Positions 23,723 through 32,299 of a stretch of 40,265 bases of DNA are shown piece by piece (within the stretch, counting starts at the first letter, position 1; each line of letters opens with the position of its first letter). A program made the position numbers and the translations under genes. Origin of the DNA: Anaerolineae bacterium (GTDB lineage: Bacteria; Chloroflexota; Anaerolineae; 4572-78; J111); contig JAFGDY010000156.1 of the NCBI GenBank assembly GCA_016931895.1, positions 1 through 40,265 of the forward strand, given 5' to 3'. Below the pieces are notes generated by a model, which had not been told where the DNA came from, searched no databases, and worked only from the letters and a program-made list of their open reading frames with translations.

Positions 23723-25102
23723 TTAATACTCTCTTGTGCACTTAAAGCCGTCTGTTTGATTTACAAGAGGATTCAATCCACTAAGGTGGCAATAAATAAC
23801 GAAGAATACGGTAACAAAAAGCTCTGATATAGTTACCGCGAAGGCCATTCCAATACCATACATCAGTGGGACAAGTAACATTGCCAGTAATAGGTTCACC
23901 AAACCACCAGAAAATGTCAGTATCAAGACGGGTCTATCGTGATGAAAGGGTATCATTATCTGCACCCCGTATACATTGCTGATAGCTACCAGAAAGGGGA
24001 TAATCGCTAGAATTCTTATGATAGGTATAGATGCCCAGAATTCTGGACCAAATATGAACATTACTATATATGGGGCTAATAAAAACAGGCCAATTGAAGC
24101 TACTAGCCCCATACTTCCTAATGCAAATAATGTCCTACGCGCCCAAATCATAAATACATCTTTTCTTTCCGATGCCATCTTGCTAAATCTTGGATAAATT
24201 GCTTGAGAAGCTGTGCCTATTAAAACCTGGATTATTCTGACTAACTTCTCCGCAGCACTATAATACCCAACCACTGTATTATTGGTCAACAACCCCAATA
24301 TCAACGCGTTCCCTGCTGTATAAAAACCTGTAGCACCTGTGGTAAGAAATAAGGGCCATCCATCTGAGAGTTCTTTTCTTATATCAGCCCAACGAGGAAT
24401 AATAAAATGGAAATCAAGTTTTCGATAAACAATCAAAATTGATATTATTCCCGCCCCTACCCACTGCATTGATATTAACCCTGCATAAATAAAATAATCA
24501 TTCGGTTGTCGAATTAACAGAAAAATGCCTGCAGTGATGATAATTCGAACCAAAGAGTTAATTGTGGATATTGTTGTCATCTGCTCCAGACCAAGAAATA
24601 GCCATGTAGGAAATAACAGGTCGCCAACCACGATTCCGAACAAAATAAGAAGTAGAACAGCAGATTCATTAAGTTTTGGAATGAATACTATCAACAGTAC
24701 CAATATACAAAAGCCGATAATTGTTAGCAGAGATTTTGCAATCCAAACATTACTTACAATTGTGTTAATCTCTTGTGGATTGTCACGTGAAGCTGATATT
24801 TTTCGTGTTGCAGAAAGGTTGAACCCATAGCCGACAAATATAGTAAGATAGGCTATCAAGCTTTGACTAAAGGCAATTTTTCCAAAATTCTGTGGTTCAA
24901 GAATCCGAACCAGATACGGTATTGTTATTAAAGGGAGTAAATAATTAACAAACTGGAGCGAATATAAAGACAAAATATTTTTCCCTACAGTAGAACAAAA
25001 ACCTTTTCGGGTTAATTCGATTATCCTTGCAACCCGTGTGACCAATGACCTTCTCGTACCATAAGGAATCAGGTTACCGCATAAATTCCAACTGCTCCCC
25101 AT
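23723..25102 (-). CDS. wzx: Wzx-type oligosaccharide flippase
   Basis: A polytopic membrane protein of 459 residues in the RfbX/MOP superfamily. After about 35 polar residues come some twelve to fourteen hydrophobic helices. The first, NILSLYSLQFVNYLLPLITIPYLVRIL, is typical of Wzx, followed by NFGKIAFSQSLIAYL, and LSDGWPLFLTT at the start of the second half. It would flip undecaprenyl-linked repeat units to the outside. No Wzz chain-length gene is present in the window, and the only polymerase candidate is the GT-C protein upstream. A hairpin element (25179-25262) separates it from the preceding methyltransferase gene. The first 35 residues may be over-annotated; GGAGG lies too far (about 14 bases) from the ATG. 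Confidence 0.87.
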   Translation of the reverse strand: MGSSWNLCGNLIPYGTRRSLVTRVARIIELTRKGFCSTVGKNILSLYSLQFVNYLLPLITIPYLVRILEPQNFGKIAFSQSLIAYLTIFVGYGFNLSATRKISASRDNPQEINTIVSNVWIAKSLLTIIGFCILVLLIVFIPKLNESAVLLLILFGIVVGDLLFPTWLFLGLEQMTTISTINSLVRIIITAGIFLLIRQPNDYFIYAGLISMQWVGAGIISILIVYRKLDFHFIIPRWADIRKELSDGWPLFLTTGATGFYTAGNALILGLLTNNTVVGYYSAAEKLVRIIQVLIGTASQAIYPRFSKMASERKDVFMIWARRTLFALGSMGLVASIGLFLLAPYIVMFIFGPEFWASIPIIRILAIIPFLVAISNVYGVQIMIPFHHDRPVLILTFSGGLVNLLLAMLLVPLMYGIGMAFAVTISELFVTVFFVIYCHLSGLNPLVNQTDGFKCTREY

Positions 25103-25171
25103 TATCTAAGCACTAACCTCCAAACCAAGAATAACAGCTATCTCTGCGGATAGTGGGTTGTGACACTGATG

Positions 25172-25268
25172 TATCCTTAGGACTTACGCAAATCGTTGAT
25201 ACGTTCCAGAGGTGACAGTCACTTCGCAAGTGACTGTCACCTCTGGAATGTGCGTAAGTCCTATCCTT
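25172..25268 (+). mobile_element. MITE-like hairpin element, copy 2, with 7-bp target duplication
   Basis: The 84-base element (25179-25262) starts AGGACTTACGCA and ends TGCGTAAGTCCT. Its centre is the 19-base arm CCAGAGGTGACAGTCACTT (25206-25224), loop CGC, and the complementary arm (25228-25246). TATCCTT is duplicated on both sides (25172-25178 and 25262-25268). It lies between two co-directional polysaccharide genes. Confidence 0.88.
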
Positions 25269-26006
25269 TTACTTTCGTTTAAGTACGTAGTACTGATATA
25301 GACCTTTTGAGTTAAGCCAGCCTTTTCGCCGTATATCTTCTGAAACTTTATATAGAAGGGGAAGTTTAGATGCGAAACCGGACAAAGGCGGGAACAAGTA
25401 AAAACTTCCTAAACGCCGTTTGATTAAAAAATGATTCTCAAACAAACCTTGTAGTATCTTGGGCGAAATATAACTTTCCAGTAATTGCCCGGTTCGGTTG
25501 GTATTCCGGCGCAAAATAACCGCTTCTGTTTTGCGTACTACCTCAAAAATGCTTTGCGGATTCGGCGTGGAAATGATGCTCCATCCTCCTGGGGTAATCA
25601 TTCGTGCTATTTCAATAACAGAGAAGGGTTGTAATTCTTGCTCAATATGTTCCAGTACTTCAGAACAGACGACCAGATCAAACTTTTGATCAGGAAATGG
25701 AAAACCAGGTAATGCTGCGGTAGAAAATTTTATCTGCGGGTAATTTGGAAGAATATTTTTCATGAGTGGAGTTGCGGTAATATCAACTGAAATAACCTTA
25801 TCGAATCTTTCGGCCAGAAACCTGGAAATTTTTCCAGCTCCCGCGCCTATATCTAAAACCGTAGCGGATGAGGGTAAAGCGAGCGAGTTTATCAACTCGA
25901 ATACAACCTGATACCTCTCGTAATCATCGTATGACAGTTTTCGACTGGTTCCAAAAAACTGTTGATAAAATTCTTGTGATTGATGTAGCTGGTCGCTTTT
26001 GCTCAA
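25269..26006 (-). CDS. Class I SAM-dependent methyltransferase (Methyltransf_11 type)
   Basis: A protein of 245 residues. SAM-binding motif I is VLDIGAGAGKISRFL (50-64), followed by VISVDITATPLM with the ribose-binding aspartate. FDLVVCSEVLEHI is motif II and ITPGGWSIISTPNP motif III, so it is a complete small-molecule methyltransferase. The TTG at 26006 is preferred because AGGAG is 7 bases upstream. An ATG at 26030 directly abuts the stop of the previous gene but has no ribosome-binding site. The last codons reach the 7-base duplication flanking the hairpin element. It likely methylates a sugar of the surface polymer, perhaps capping the chain. Confidence 0.83.
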   Translation of the reverse strand: MSKSDQLHQSQEFYQQFFGTSRKLSYDDYERYQVVFELINSLALPSSATVLDIGAGAGKISRFLAERFDKVISVDITATPLMKNILPNYPQIKFSTAALPGFPFPDQKFDLVVCSEVLEHIEQELQPFSVIEIARMITPGGWSIISTPNPQSIFEVVRKTEAVILRRNTNRTGQLLESYISPKILQGLFENHFLIKRRLGSFYLFPPLSGFASKLPLLYKVSEDIRRKGWLNSKGLYQYYVLKRK

Positions 26007-26030
26007 AGCTATTCTCCTAACAGCGATCAT

Positions 26031-27164
26031 TTAAGAATTGAGGATTTTTTGATAGGCAGGCAACAGGTGAGTATCCACTATTTTTTGCCAGCTATGTTCA
26101 AGCACTGACGAACGCGCATGGTTCTGTATTTGGTTAAGTAAAGTTTGATCTCGCGCAATGCGGATAAAGGCATCATTAGCCAGTGCTTCCGGCGTATCGT
26201 CTATCAGTAACCCGTTAAAACAATCTTGGATAAAATATTGGTGACCTTCGGTATTTGTAGCAATTACCGGCAACCCACAGCCAAGATATTCGGCTACTTT
26301 GAGTGGTGGTTGAATGTAGTAACCGCTCTCTATGGGGAGGTAGGAAACACCCATATCAGCAGCAGACAAATAAGCCGGAACTGATTGATAGGGGACATAT
26401 CCCTCAAAAACCACACGATCAACAATACTTAAATCTTTGGCCAGGTTAATCAGGTTTAGTTTATCGGGGCCATTACCAATCAAAACCAACTTCAGTTGAG
26501 GGCATTTCACCTGGGCCTGTTTTAGCGCGTAGAGAAGCGTATCAAGTCGCCGTCGTTTATCCAATACACCAGAATAGATAAAAATAAAATCGTTGTTAGA
26601 GTACCCCAATCGCTCTCGAATTTTTGAATTGCCGACGGGGTTAAATTTTTCAAGATTGACTCCTAACGGAGCAATATAAAAATTAGGTTTCATTGTGCCA
26701 AATATAGATCGAGCAACACTTTCTGATATTATAAAAACAGCATCGAAAAACAAGACTTGCCGCAATATGGGAGAGAGGTTTTCGAGTCTTCTTTTTATTC
26801 CGGAACTGATTGGTCCACTGCGTATATTATAAATCCATTTAGCTTTAGATATTCGTCGTCCTAACAATGGCAACAAAAATGCGCCGGAGAAGGGATAAAC
26901 ATGAACTAAATCAAAATACTCTGTTTTTACATAGTCCAGTACGCTTTGGATAAAAGAGGTAATGCCTGTTAGTGTTCGGCCAGAATTGACTGGTATACGA
27001 GTTACTTTTACACCATTCACACTTTGTGATGATGGCTCGTCAGGCCGTCCTAGAACGATGGCGTATACATCAGTCCCAGACCTGGCTTCATTCATTGTAT
27101 TTTCATACAAATCGGTAAGTCCTTGATCTGGGTAAAAGTTAAATGCTACGTGACAAACGCGCAC
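26031..27164 (-). CDS. Family 4 glycosyltransferase (GT-B)
   Basis: A retaining glycosyltransferase of 377 residues. The N-terminal Rossmann domain begins MRVCHVAFNFYPDQGLTDL, and the C-terminal domain with FIFIYSGVLDKRRRLDTLL and LVLIGNGPD. The nucleotide-sugar site is seen in YIQPPLKVAEYLGCGLPVIA, which fits the E-x7-E type motif of the family. No membrane helix is present, so it acts at the inner face. The start is GTG at 27164, with GGAG 10 bases upstream; it lies one base after the stop of the GT-C gene. The specific sugar is unknown. Confidence 0.88.
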   Translation of the reverse strand: MRVCHVAFNFYPDQGLTDLYENTMNEARSGTDVYAIVLGRPDEPSSQSVNGVKVTRIPVNSGRTLTGITSFIQSVLDYVKTEYFDLVHVYPFSGAFLLPLLGRRISKAKWIYNIRSGPISSGIKRRLENLSPILRQVLFFDAVFIISESVARSIFGTMKPNFYIAPLGVNLEKFNPVGNSKIRERLGYSNNDFIFIYSGVLDKRRRLDTLLYALKQAQVKCPQLKLVLIGNGPDKLNLINLAKDLSIVDRVVFEGYVPYQSVPAYLSAADMGVSYLPIESGYYIQPPLKVAEYLGCGLPVIATNTEGHQYFIQDCFNGLLIDDTPEALANDAFIRIARDQTLLNQIQNHARSSVLEHSWQKIVDTHLLPAYQKILNS

Positions 27165-27165
27165 C

Positions 27166-29109
27166 TTAATCTTGCTCCGTTAAATTCTCATCTTCAGTAT
27201 TTGGCGTAAAAAAGTCTAATGACAGGAACGATTGTACGATACCGTTATCATAAACTCGCAAACGTGATGGTCCACTGAGATAATCGGCAAAACTTTCAGA
27301 CGGCGGAACAAGCTCAATAACCTGTTCCTTTGGGAAGGGAATAGAGAAACCCTTAATCATATCATATTCACGATGAACGATTAAACTTGCCGGTTCATAC
27401 GTAGTTGGATTCCGGGGATCAATAATTTCTGCTTTATCCAGATATAAACTAGATTTAGCACTGGCAGCTAGAGTATTGTTGCCATACACATTTTTAACAT
27501 AATTAAACCCCTCAATTTCAGAAATATAGAAACCAGGCCGAACACTCAGGTTGCTTACATATAATGGGCTATCTGGAATAGATCTGGTAGGCGAGGTTAT
27601 CATTAGAGCTAGGATGAGAAAAAGAATTAACGGCGTTGTTAAAGATGCCATTATTTTCAGCTTACCCTGAATGTAAAGTAGCCTTGACAAAACAGTGGCT
27701 ACTAACAAAGAAGCTGGTACATAGAGAAAAACAATCCAGCGAGCGGGTAAAATTGCGGCTGCGCCAATAACACTTGCGCCGTAGGTAACACCTAGAAATG
27801 CTCCAAGCAAGGAGGTTAACACTACACTATCATTCTCTTGAGTTTGATTGTTAAACGAAGCTAATGCCCCCACCAGGGAAAATATTAATAAGACTGTCCA
27901 TCCGGCTTCTCCTAGGAATACGGACCATTTGTTTAATGAACCTGCAATGGACACAGATTCAACATTACCCAGTTCCACAGTGGATAAAGCTGATTTAACA
28001 GATAGTGTCGCCAGACTGAAAAAATCAAGGTTGGGTCTTAAATAACTTACCATCCAATAGGACAGCATACCAACACCTACTATAATCGAGAGGGTCGTAC
28101 TCACCAAAATAGACGACCTGCTCATGCGATCATTGATGAATCTCATCAACCCTGGCAGTGCCATCATAACCAGTAGAGCGAAAAATAAAATGAGTGTTGC
28201 CAGTGAGTGAGTCAGCACCATAATGCTACTAAAAAGTATGATGATTATAGTCCAGCTAATCTTTTCCCCAGGTTTTTGTGATTCCTTCCGTTCAAAGAGA
28301 CTCAAAAGTATCAGAATAAAAAAAACAATAGCCAGAGTCATTGGTATTATTTGCACACCCCACTGAATTTGGTAGTCACTTAAGCTTATCAGTAGGGCTG
28401 CAAATAGCCCCGTCCTGGCCTCAAAAAGCATTTTACCAATAGGAAAAACACCCAATAGAGCAATAGACTGAAGAATACTCACCAAAAATATACCCATTTT
28501 GGAGGTTAAGCCGGATACCAAGCAAAAAACTGCGGCTAGCAAATGCATAACCGGGAAAGGGCTATAAGAACTTTCTGGAACTTCACCAGTGACCATCAAT
28601 TCCTCAATAAGTCTTTGATGGTAAAAAGGATCATTTCCCGACACGCTGGGGTAAAGAAAAAAGGCTCCAGCTCTAAAGCTTATGCTTAACAAAAGAATCT
28701 GGCCTAGCAATACTGCCTGCTTCCAGGTAGGGGCGCAATCAAGTATGGTAATCTGTAAAACCACTATGGCTACAGCACTCAAGAAAAATCCAAAATAGGC
28801 TGGATTTCTGTAATAAAGCGACTCTCTAAGTACAAAAATACTGGTTAGTAAAAAGATAAGAAATACAAATACTACTATCACAAAAGGTTCGGTAGCGGTT
28901 TGCCAAAATGATGAGGGATTACTCGATTTCCTCTCGCTCAAAAAATTTCTTATAGAAAGGTAAATCAGGCAAGCAATAGATATTGCATATCCCAAGTGAG
29001 TTCGATTTAAATTGTAGTATTCACTGGCAAAAATTGCCGCTATTCCAATTCCAAGTCCTACTATGGCCAAAAAAACATCAGTACGGCTAGTTATTGTGTT
29101 AATATTCAA
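27166..29109 (-). CDS. GT-C membrane glycosyltransferase, STT3/AglB-like
   Basis: An integral membrane protein of 647 residues with many hydrophobic helices and a C-terminal extracytoplasmic domain of about 130 residues. The first external loop contains SGNDPFYHQRLIEEL (about residues 157-171), closely resembling the catalytic DP(W/Y)YH loop of STT3/AglB oligosaccharyltransferases and related GT-C enzymes that use polyprenyl-linked donors. It could polymerise or ligate lipid-linked repeat units, filling the missing Wzy or ligase role. That is an inference. The TTG at 29109 is chosen: GGAGG lies 8 bases upstream, and it overlaps the upstream stop as TTGA. An earlier TTG at 29130 lies ahead of this site. 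Confidence 0.75.
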   Translation of the reverse strand: MNINTITSRTDVFLAIVGLGIGIAAIFASEYYNLNRTHLGYAISIACLIYLSIRNFLSERKSSNPSSFWQTATEPFVIVVFVFLIFLLTSIFVLRESLYYRNPAYFGFFLSAVAIVVLQITILDCAPTWKQAVLLGQILLLSISFRAGAFFLYPSVSGNDPFYHQRLIEELMVTGEVPESSYSPFPVMHLLAAVFCLVSGLTSKMGIFLVSILQSIALLGVFPIGKMLFEARTGLFAALLISLSDYQIQWGVQIIPMTLAIVFFILILLSLFERKESQKPGEKISWTIIIILFSSIMVLTHSLATLILFFALLVMMALPGLMRFINDRMSRSSILVSTTLSIIVGVGMLSYWMVSYLRPNLDFFSLATLSVKSALSTVELGNVESVSIAGSLNKWSVFLGEAGWTVLLIFSLVGALASFNNQTQENDSVVLTSLLGAFLGVTYGASVIGAAAILPARWIVFLYVPASLLVATVLSRLLYIQGKLKIMASLTTPLILFLILALMITSPTRSIPDSPLYVSNLSVRPGFYISEIEGFNYVKNVYGNNTLAASAKSSLYLDKAEIIDPRNPTTYEPASLIVHREYDMIKGFSIPFPKEQVIELVPPSESFADYLSGPSRLRVYDNGIVQSFLSLDFFTPNTEDENLTEQD

Positions 29110-30032
29110 GATGGAAGCCTCCGAACCCAACGTCTAGACCCTTTCCACAAAATCTGAGGAATTTGTGGAAATATTTCACGCAAACGCCGAAAGCGAAAGT
29201 AAAATAATACTTCTTCATCTTCAATTTTGGGTTTGCGTTGAATTAAACTTTTTAAGTATCCCCAGCCGTAAGCTAGAAATAAATATTTGGGATGATTGAA
29301 TAAAGCGGTATGGGCACAATGTCCAAGAACAATAAGGGGATGATAACCAAGATAATACGACTCTGCCCCCCTCATAACCCATCTTGCCCATAGTGAGGTT
29401 GACTCATGTGTTTTTCGTAACATATTGGCTTGAATGTGTTCAAACCGACAAAGTTTCCACCCCTTTGTCACTGCCCTGGCTTCAGCTACTGTTTCGGGGG
29501 CGCGTACAATTTGTATTCCGCCAATTTGCTCGAAGCATTGACGCCGATATAGACGTATACCATCTGTGGGGTGATCCCCCAGAACTATCTCAATTTCTTT
29601 GTTAACTTTCCCTTTGTTTCCTTCGTAGATAACCATGCTAGGACTGGCTATACCCAATGACGCACTTTTATCAAACTCCTGAACTAACAATTCAAAACAA
29701 GAAGAATCGAACAAAACATCTGCATCAATCTTCCCCATTAATTCATAGGTAATACCTGCTTTCTCGGCTGCCAGTTGGAGTTGTGTAAAACCATAATCAA
29801 CTACTTCGGCAAAATGTTTTCCCAATCCTCCAGGACCCGGCGGCAGTGAACGACTAATAATCCAGGAATTATTTGCCGTAAGCTCATCTATGATCTCCTG
29901 AGTTCTATCAGTGCTACCATCGTTTACAATAAGCCATAAGGCAGGGCGATGGCTTTGTTTCAGAATTGATTGAGCCGCAGTTGGCAGATTGTTTTCTTCA
30001 TTCCTTACCGGAGTCATCAGGAGATAGTTCAT
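29106..30032 (-). CDS. Family 2 glycosyltransferase
   Basis: A GT-A enzyme of 308 residues. MNYLLMTPVRNEENNL opens the fold, LIVNDGSTDRT (35-45) is the nucleotide-binding segment and MGKIDADVLFD (99-109) holds the DxD metal site. The C-terminal part has GADSYY-like and YLFLAYGWGYLKSL segments that may touch the membrane. The ATG at 30032 is chosen because the protein then starts at its first strand. A GTG at 30041, overlapping the upstream stop as GTGA, is possible, but its GAGAGG is too close. The stop overlaps the GT-C gene start. The sugar is unknown. Confidence 0.87.
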   Translation of the reverse strand: MNYLLMTPVRNEENNLPTAAQSILKQSHRPALWLIVNDGSTDRTQEIIDELTANNSWIISRSLPPGPGGLGKHFAEVVDYGFTQLQLAAEKAGITYELMGKIDADVLFDSSCFELLVQEFDKSASLGIASPSMVIYEGNKGKVNKEIEIVLGDHPTDGIRLYRRQCFEQIGGIQIVRAPETVAEARAVTKGWKLCRFEHIQANMLRKTHESTSLWARWVMRGAESYYLGYHPLIVLGHCAHTALFNHPKYLFLAYGWGYLKSLIQRKPKIEDEEVLFYFRFRRLREIFPQIPQILWKGSRRWVRRLPS

Positions 30033-30037
30033 TGCTA

Positions 30038-31099
30038 TCACTGCCTCTCAAACTTATTATTCAATACTTCTACAGCATTTGAGAAATGATAAGGTTTAGC
30101 CAAGTTTGGCAAGTTCAAGACAAAAGACCGAACATTTTTAACTTGATTTAATTGAGCCTGTGCATCTTTCCACCGTTTGCTCAATGAATTATCAGGGAAA
30201 ACGTAAGTGTAAGCTTCCACATATCGCGGATATACGCCAATATGACCAATATTATAGTTTGAATGGTCTTCCGCAGCAGAAACAGCGACCAATTGAGAAA
30301 GATTGTTACCAATCTCTAATTCATTCAGGCTAATTTTGTGGTCTGAGCTGACTTTACATTGAATAATACTGGTCAGGCAGCTTTGATTTATTGTTGGCAG
30401 ATCTTTTGATTTGAAACGCATTAGAAATAAAAGAAGTCGAAACCTATCAAAAGTTGAAAGGGTTTCGGTTGGCAAATATTTATATCTAAAAGCAAAAATA
30501 CCGGCGAGGGCAGGAAAACTGAATACCTGACCATCGCCTACAATCACGGTATCATCACCCATTATCCGCCACCCATTACTTTGACGGAGCAGGGTCATAA
30601 GTAAGGTTGTTTTATAAGTTCCACCTCGTCCAAACAAAATAACGGCCCGTCCATCTTTTGAGGCGGCAGCACCGTGCACCAAAAAGTATTCCTTTTGGGA
30701 TAGGCGGTAAGCTACAATTTGTTTCAACAACAGTGATTCCCAAAACATACCTGGAGCCAAAATCTGTTTCAAGCTCTTATAGGTACCGGAGATACGAATA
30801 CAGGTTTTACCGTATTCAAAGCCCTTGATTTCAACTTGCCAATGGGCAGTGCGGTAAGCATCTTTACAGTAAAAATAATTTTCGCGCACAAAGAATTGGT
30901 GATCAACCAAATAACATCCCTGCTTATCAGGTTCAAAGTCTCCGATTTCTAGAACAATATCCGGCTTACGGTCCAGATTGGTCACCTGGAAATATCGAAA
31001 TGGTTGGCTAATTTCTTTTATAGGATCAAAGGCGGCAGACCTTTGAACGCCAATAGAAACCAGGCCGTGGATATCATAGTACTCTGTTACGGTCGTCAA
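30038..31099 (-). CDS. HPr-kinase-like P-loop protein, copy B
   Basis: A protein of 353 residues. Residues 1-130 form an unknown N-terminal domain with PDIVLEIGDF. The second half looks like the HPrK/PEP-carboxykinase-type P-loop fold: YFLVHGAAAS with His142, P-loop GRGGTYKTT (157-165), GWRIMGDDTVIV with the Asp pair 182-183, and FSFPALAG. This is not a true HPr kinase, since the C-terminal signature region and regulatory domain are missing. The protein upstream is a clear paralog. The start is TTG at 31099, overlapping the upstream stop as TTGA with GGGGAA before it. The phosphorylated substrate is unknown; a sugar, lipid carrier or glycosyltransferase is conceivable. Confidence 0.7.
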   Translation of the reverse strand: MTTVTEYYDIHGLVSIGVQRSAAFDPIKEISQPFRYFQVTNLDRKPDIVLEIGDFEPDKQGCYLVDHQFFVRENYFYCKDAYRTAHWQVEIKGFEYGKTCIRISGTYKSLKQILAPGMFWESLLLKQIVAYRLSQKEYFLVHGAAASKDGRAVILFGRGGTYKTTLLMTLLRQSNGWRIMGDDTVIVGDGQVFSFPALAGIFAFRYKYLPTETLSTFDRFRLLLFLMRFKSKDLPTINQSCLTSIIQCKVSSDHKISLNELEIGNNLSQLVAVSAAEDHSNYNIGHIGVYPRYVEAYTYVFPDNSLSKRWKDAQAQLNQVKNVRSFVLNLPNLAKPYHFSNAVEVLNNKFERQ

Positions 31100-32181
31100 G
31101 CGATCACGTTCCCCGTATTGATAGTTTCATCTTTAGTACCATACAAATCTAAAACACACTTAAGTACATTGGAAGTGATTTTTTCAGGCATAGTAATTTG
31201 GCGATAAGGGATATTGACGGGTAAATTCCTATATAATAAAGCTTCATATATTTCCCAATGTCGGGCGAAATCTGATTCAGGAAATAGGCAACCGTAGAGT
31301 GCTGTATGACGAACGAAAGGAAAGAATTCAAGTTTTTGATTGCTCACTGTCCGTTTAACGATCTTGGCTCGATCAACCGGCTGGTAAAAAAATTCCTGCC
31401 CGCTGAGCAATGAATTAAATTCGGCAATATCTGCCGAGGCTTGTAAAGCATTTGGGAATACTTTTACCGAACTAATAGGGGTAAACACTTTTACATATCC
31501 CCCACTAAAACGATAGACCAGATTCCATACTTTGAAGCGCAATTTTTTCGTCTTTGATAAGGTTCTCCATACACTAGGTCGTAGATTGTAACCAAACATA
31601 TTTAGAGGTGAAAAAAAACTAGAAACTTGCCCATCTTTGCAAATAACAAAATTATCTCCTAAATAGTTGAAGCCTTTTTGGTCAACTGCTTCTAAGGCAA
31701 TGGTTGTTTTGCCGCCTCCCCCACGTCCTGAATATATAGCTGCCTTGTTTCCCAATGAAATTGCCGAGGCATGGATGAAGGAATACCCCTGCTTGGTTAG
31801 CATATATTGTATAAAAAAGTCAATCACCCGGCCCGGAATAAATGGTAGGCCAGATAAATTAGCATTTACTCTTACTTTACATTGAGCCGCATCAAGTCCC
31901 GTAACATCAAACTGCCAGTTCCCTCCCAACTTTTCCGATATTCCAGTATGATACATATAACCTGGTTTGCCATAGTATTCGTCATCAAGAATATTACAGC
32001 CTGTTAAGGATGGCGTAAATGATCCGACTTCAATTGTTAGATCAGGGGGAACATCTAACGCCAATGGTACACGAAAAGCTTGATACCGCTGGTTGATATC
32101 TAACAATTTGCGTAAACTACCCACATTGTGGTCAACAATATCGAAATTAAAAATATGGTGTACAGTGTAATGGTAAATCAT
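31096..32181 (-). CDS. HPr-kinase-like P-loop protein, copy A
   Basis: A protein of 361 residues when started at ATG 32181. PDLTIEVGSF (46-55) parallels PDIVLEIGDF of the neighbour. YSFIHASAIS has His137, the P-loop is GRGGGGKTT (152-160), and NYLGDNFVICKDG follows with Asp-Asn where copy B has Asp-Asp. The two genes are therefore tandem, diverged duplicates. The frame stays open upstream to 32307, but those 42 codons run through a hairpin element (32194-32277) and are unlikely to be native. No good Shine-Dalgarno precedes the ATG. HPrK-like proteins near PqqD-type peptides are known in other clusters; I saw no such peptide here. Confidence 0.7.
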   Translation of the reverse strand: MIYHYTVHHIFNFDIVDHNVGSLRKLLDINQRYQAFRVPLALDVPPDLTIEVGSFTPSLTGCNILDDEYYGKPGYMYHTGISEKLGGNWQFDVTGLDAAQCKVRVNANLSGLPFIPGRVIDFFIQYMLTKQGYSFIHASAISLGNKAAIYSGRGGGGKTTIALEAVDQKGFNYLGDNFVICKDGQVSSFFSPLNMFGYNLRPSVWRTLSKTKKLRFKVWNLVYRFSGGYVKVFTPISSVKVFPNALQASADIAEFNSLLSGQEFFYQPVDRAKIVKRTVSNQKLEFFPFVRHTALYGCLFPESDFARHWEIYEALLYRNLPVNIPYRQITMPEKITSNVLKCVLDLYGTKDETINTGNVIA

Positions 32182-32193
32182 TATTTCAATAAT

Positions 32194-32277
32194 AGGACTT
32201 ACGCAAATCGTTGATGCGTTCCAGAGGTGACAGTCACTTGCGAAGTGACTGTCACCTCTGGAATGTGCGCAAGTCCT
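32194..32277 (+). mobile_element. MITE-like hairpin element, copy 3
   Basis: This 84-base copy starts AGGACTTACGCA and ends TGCGCAAGTCCT. The centre is CCAGAGGTGACAGTCACTT (32221-32239), loop GCG, and the complementary arm (32243-32261). The sequence is almost identical to copy 2, but no clear target duplication flanks it. It lies between the genes for the small membrane protein and the first HPrK-like protein, 12 bases before the latter's ATG. Confidence 0.87.
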
Positions 32278-32299
32278 AAATAAACAAACATCCGAGTAT

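Noticed and set aside
30038-32181. Genuine HPr kinase/phosphorylase pair
   Set aside because: The proteins lack the HPrK N-terminal domain pattern and the C-terminal signature, and no HPr or PTS gene is present.
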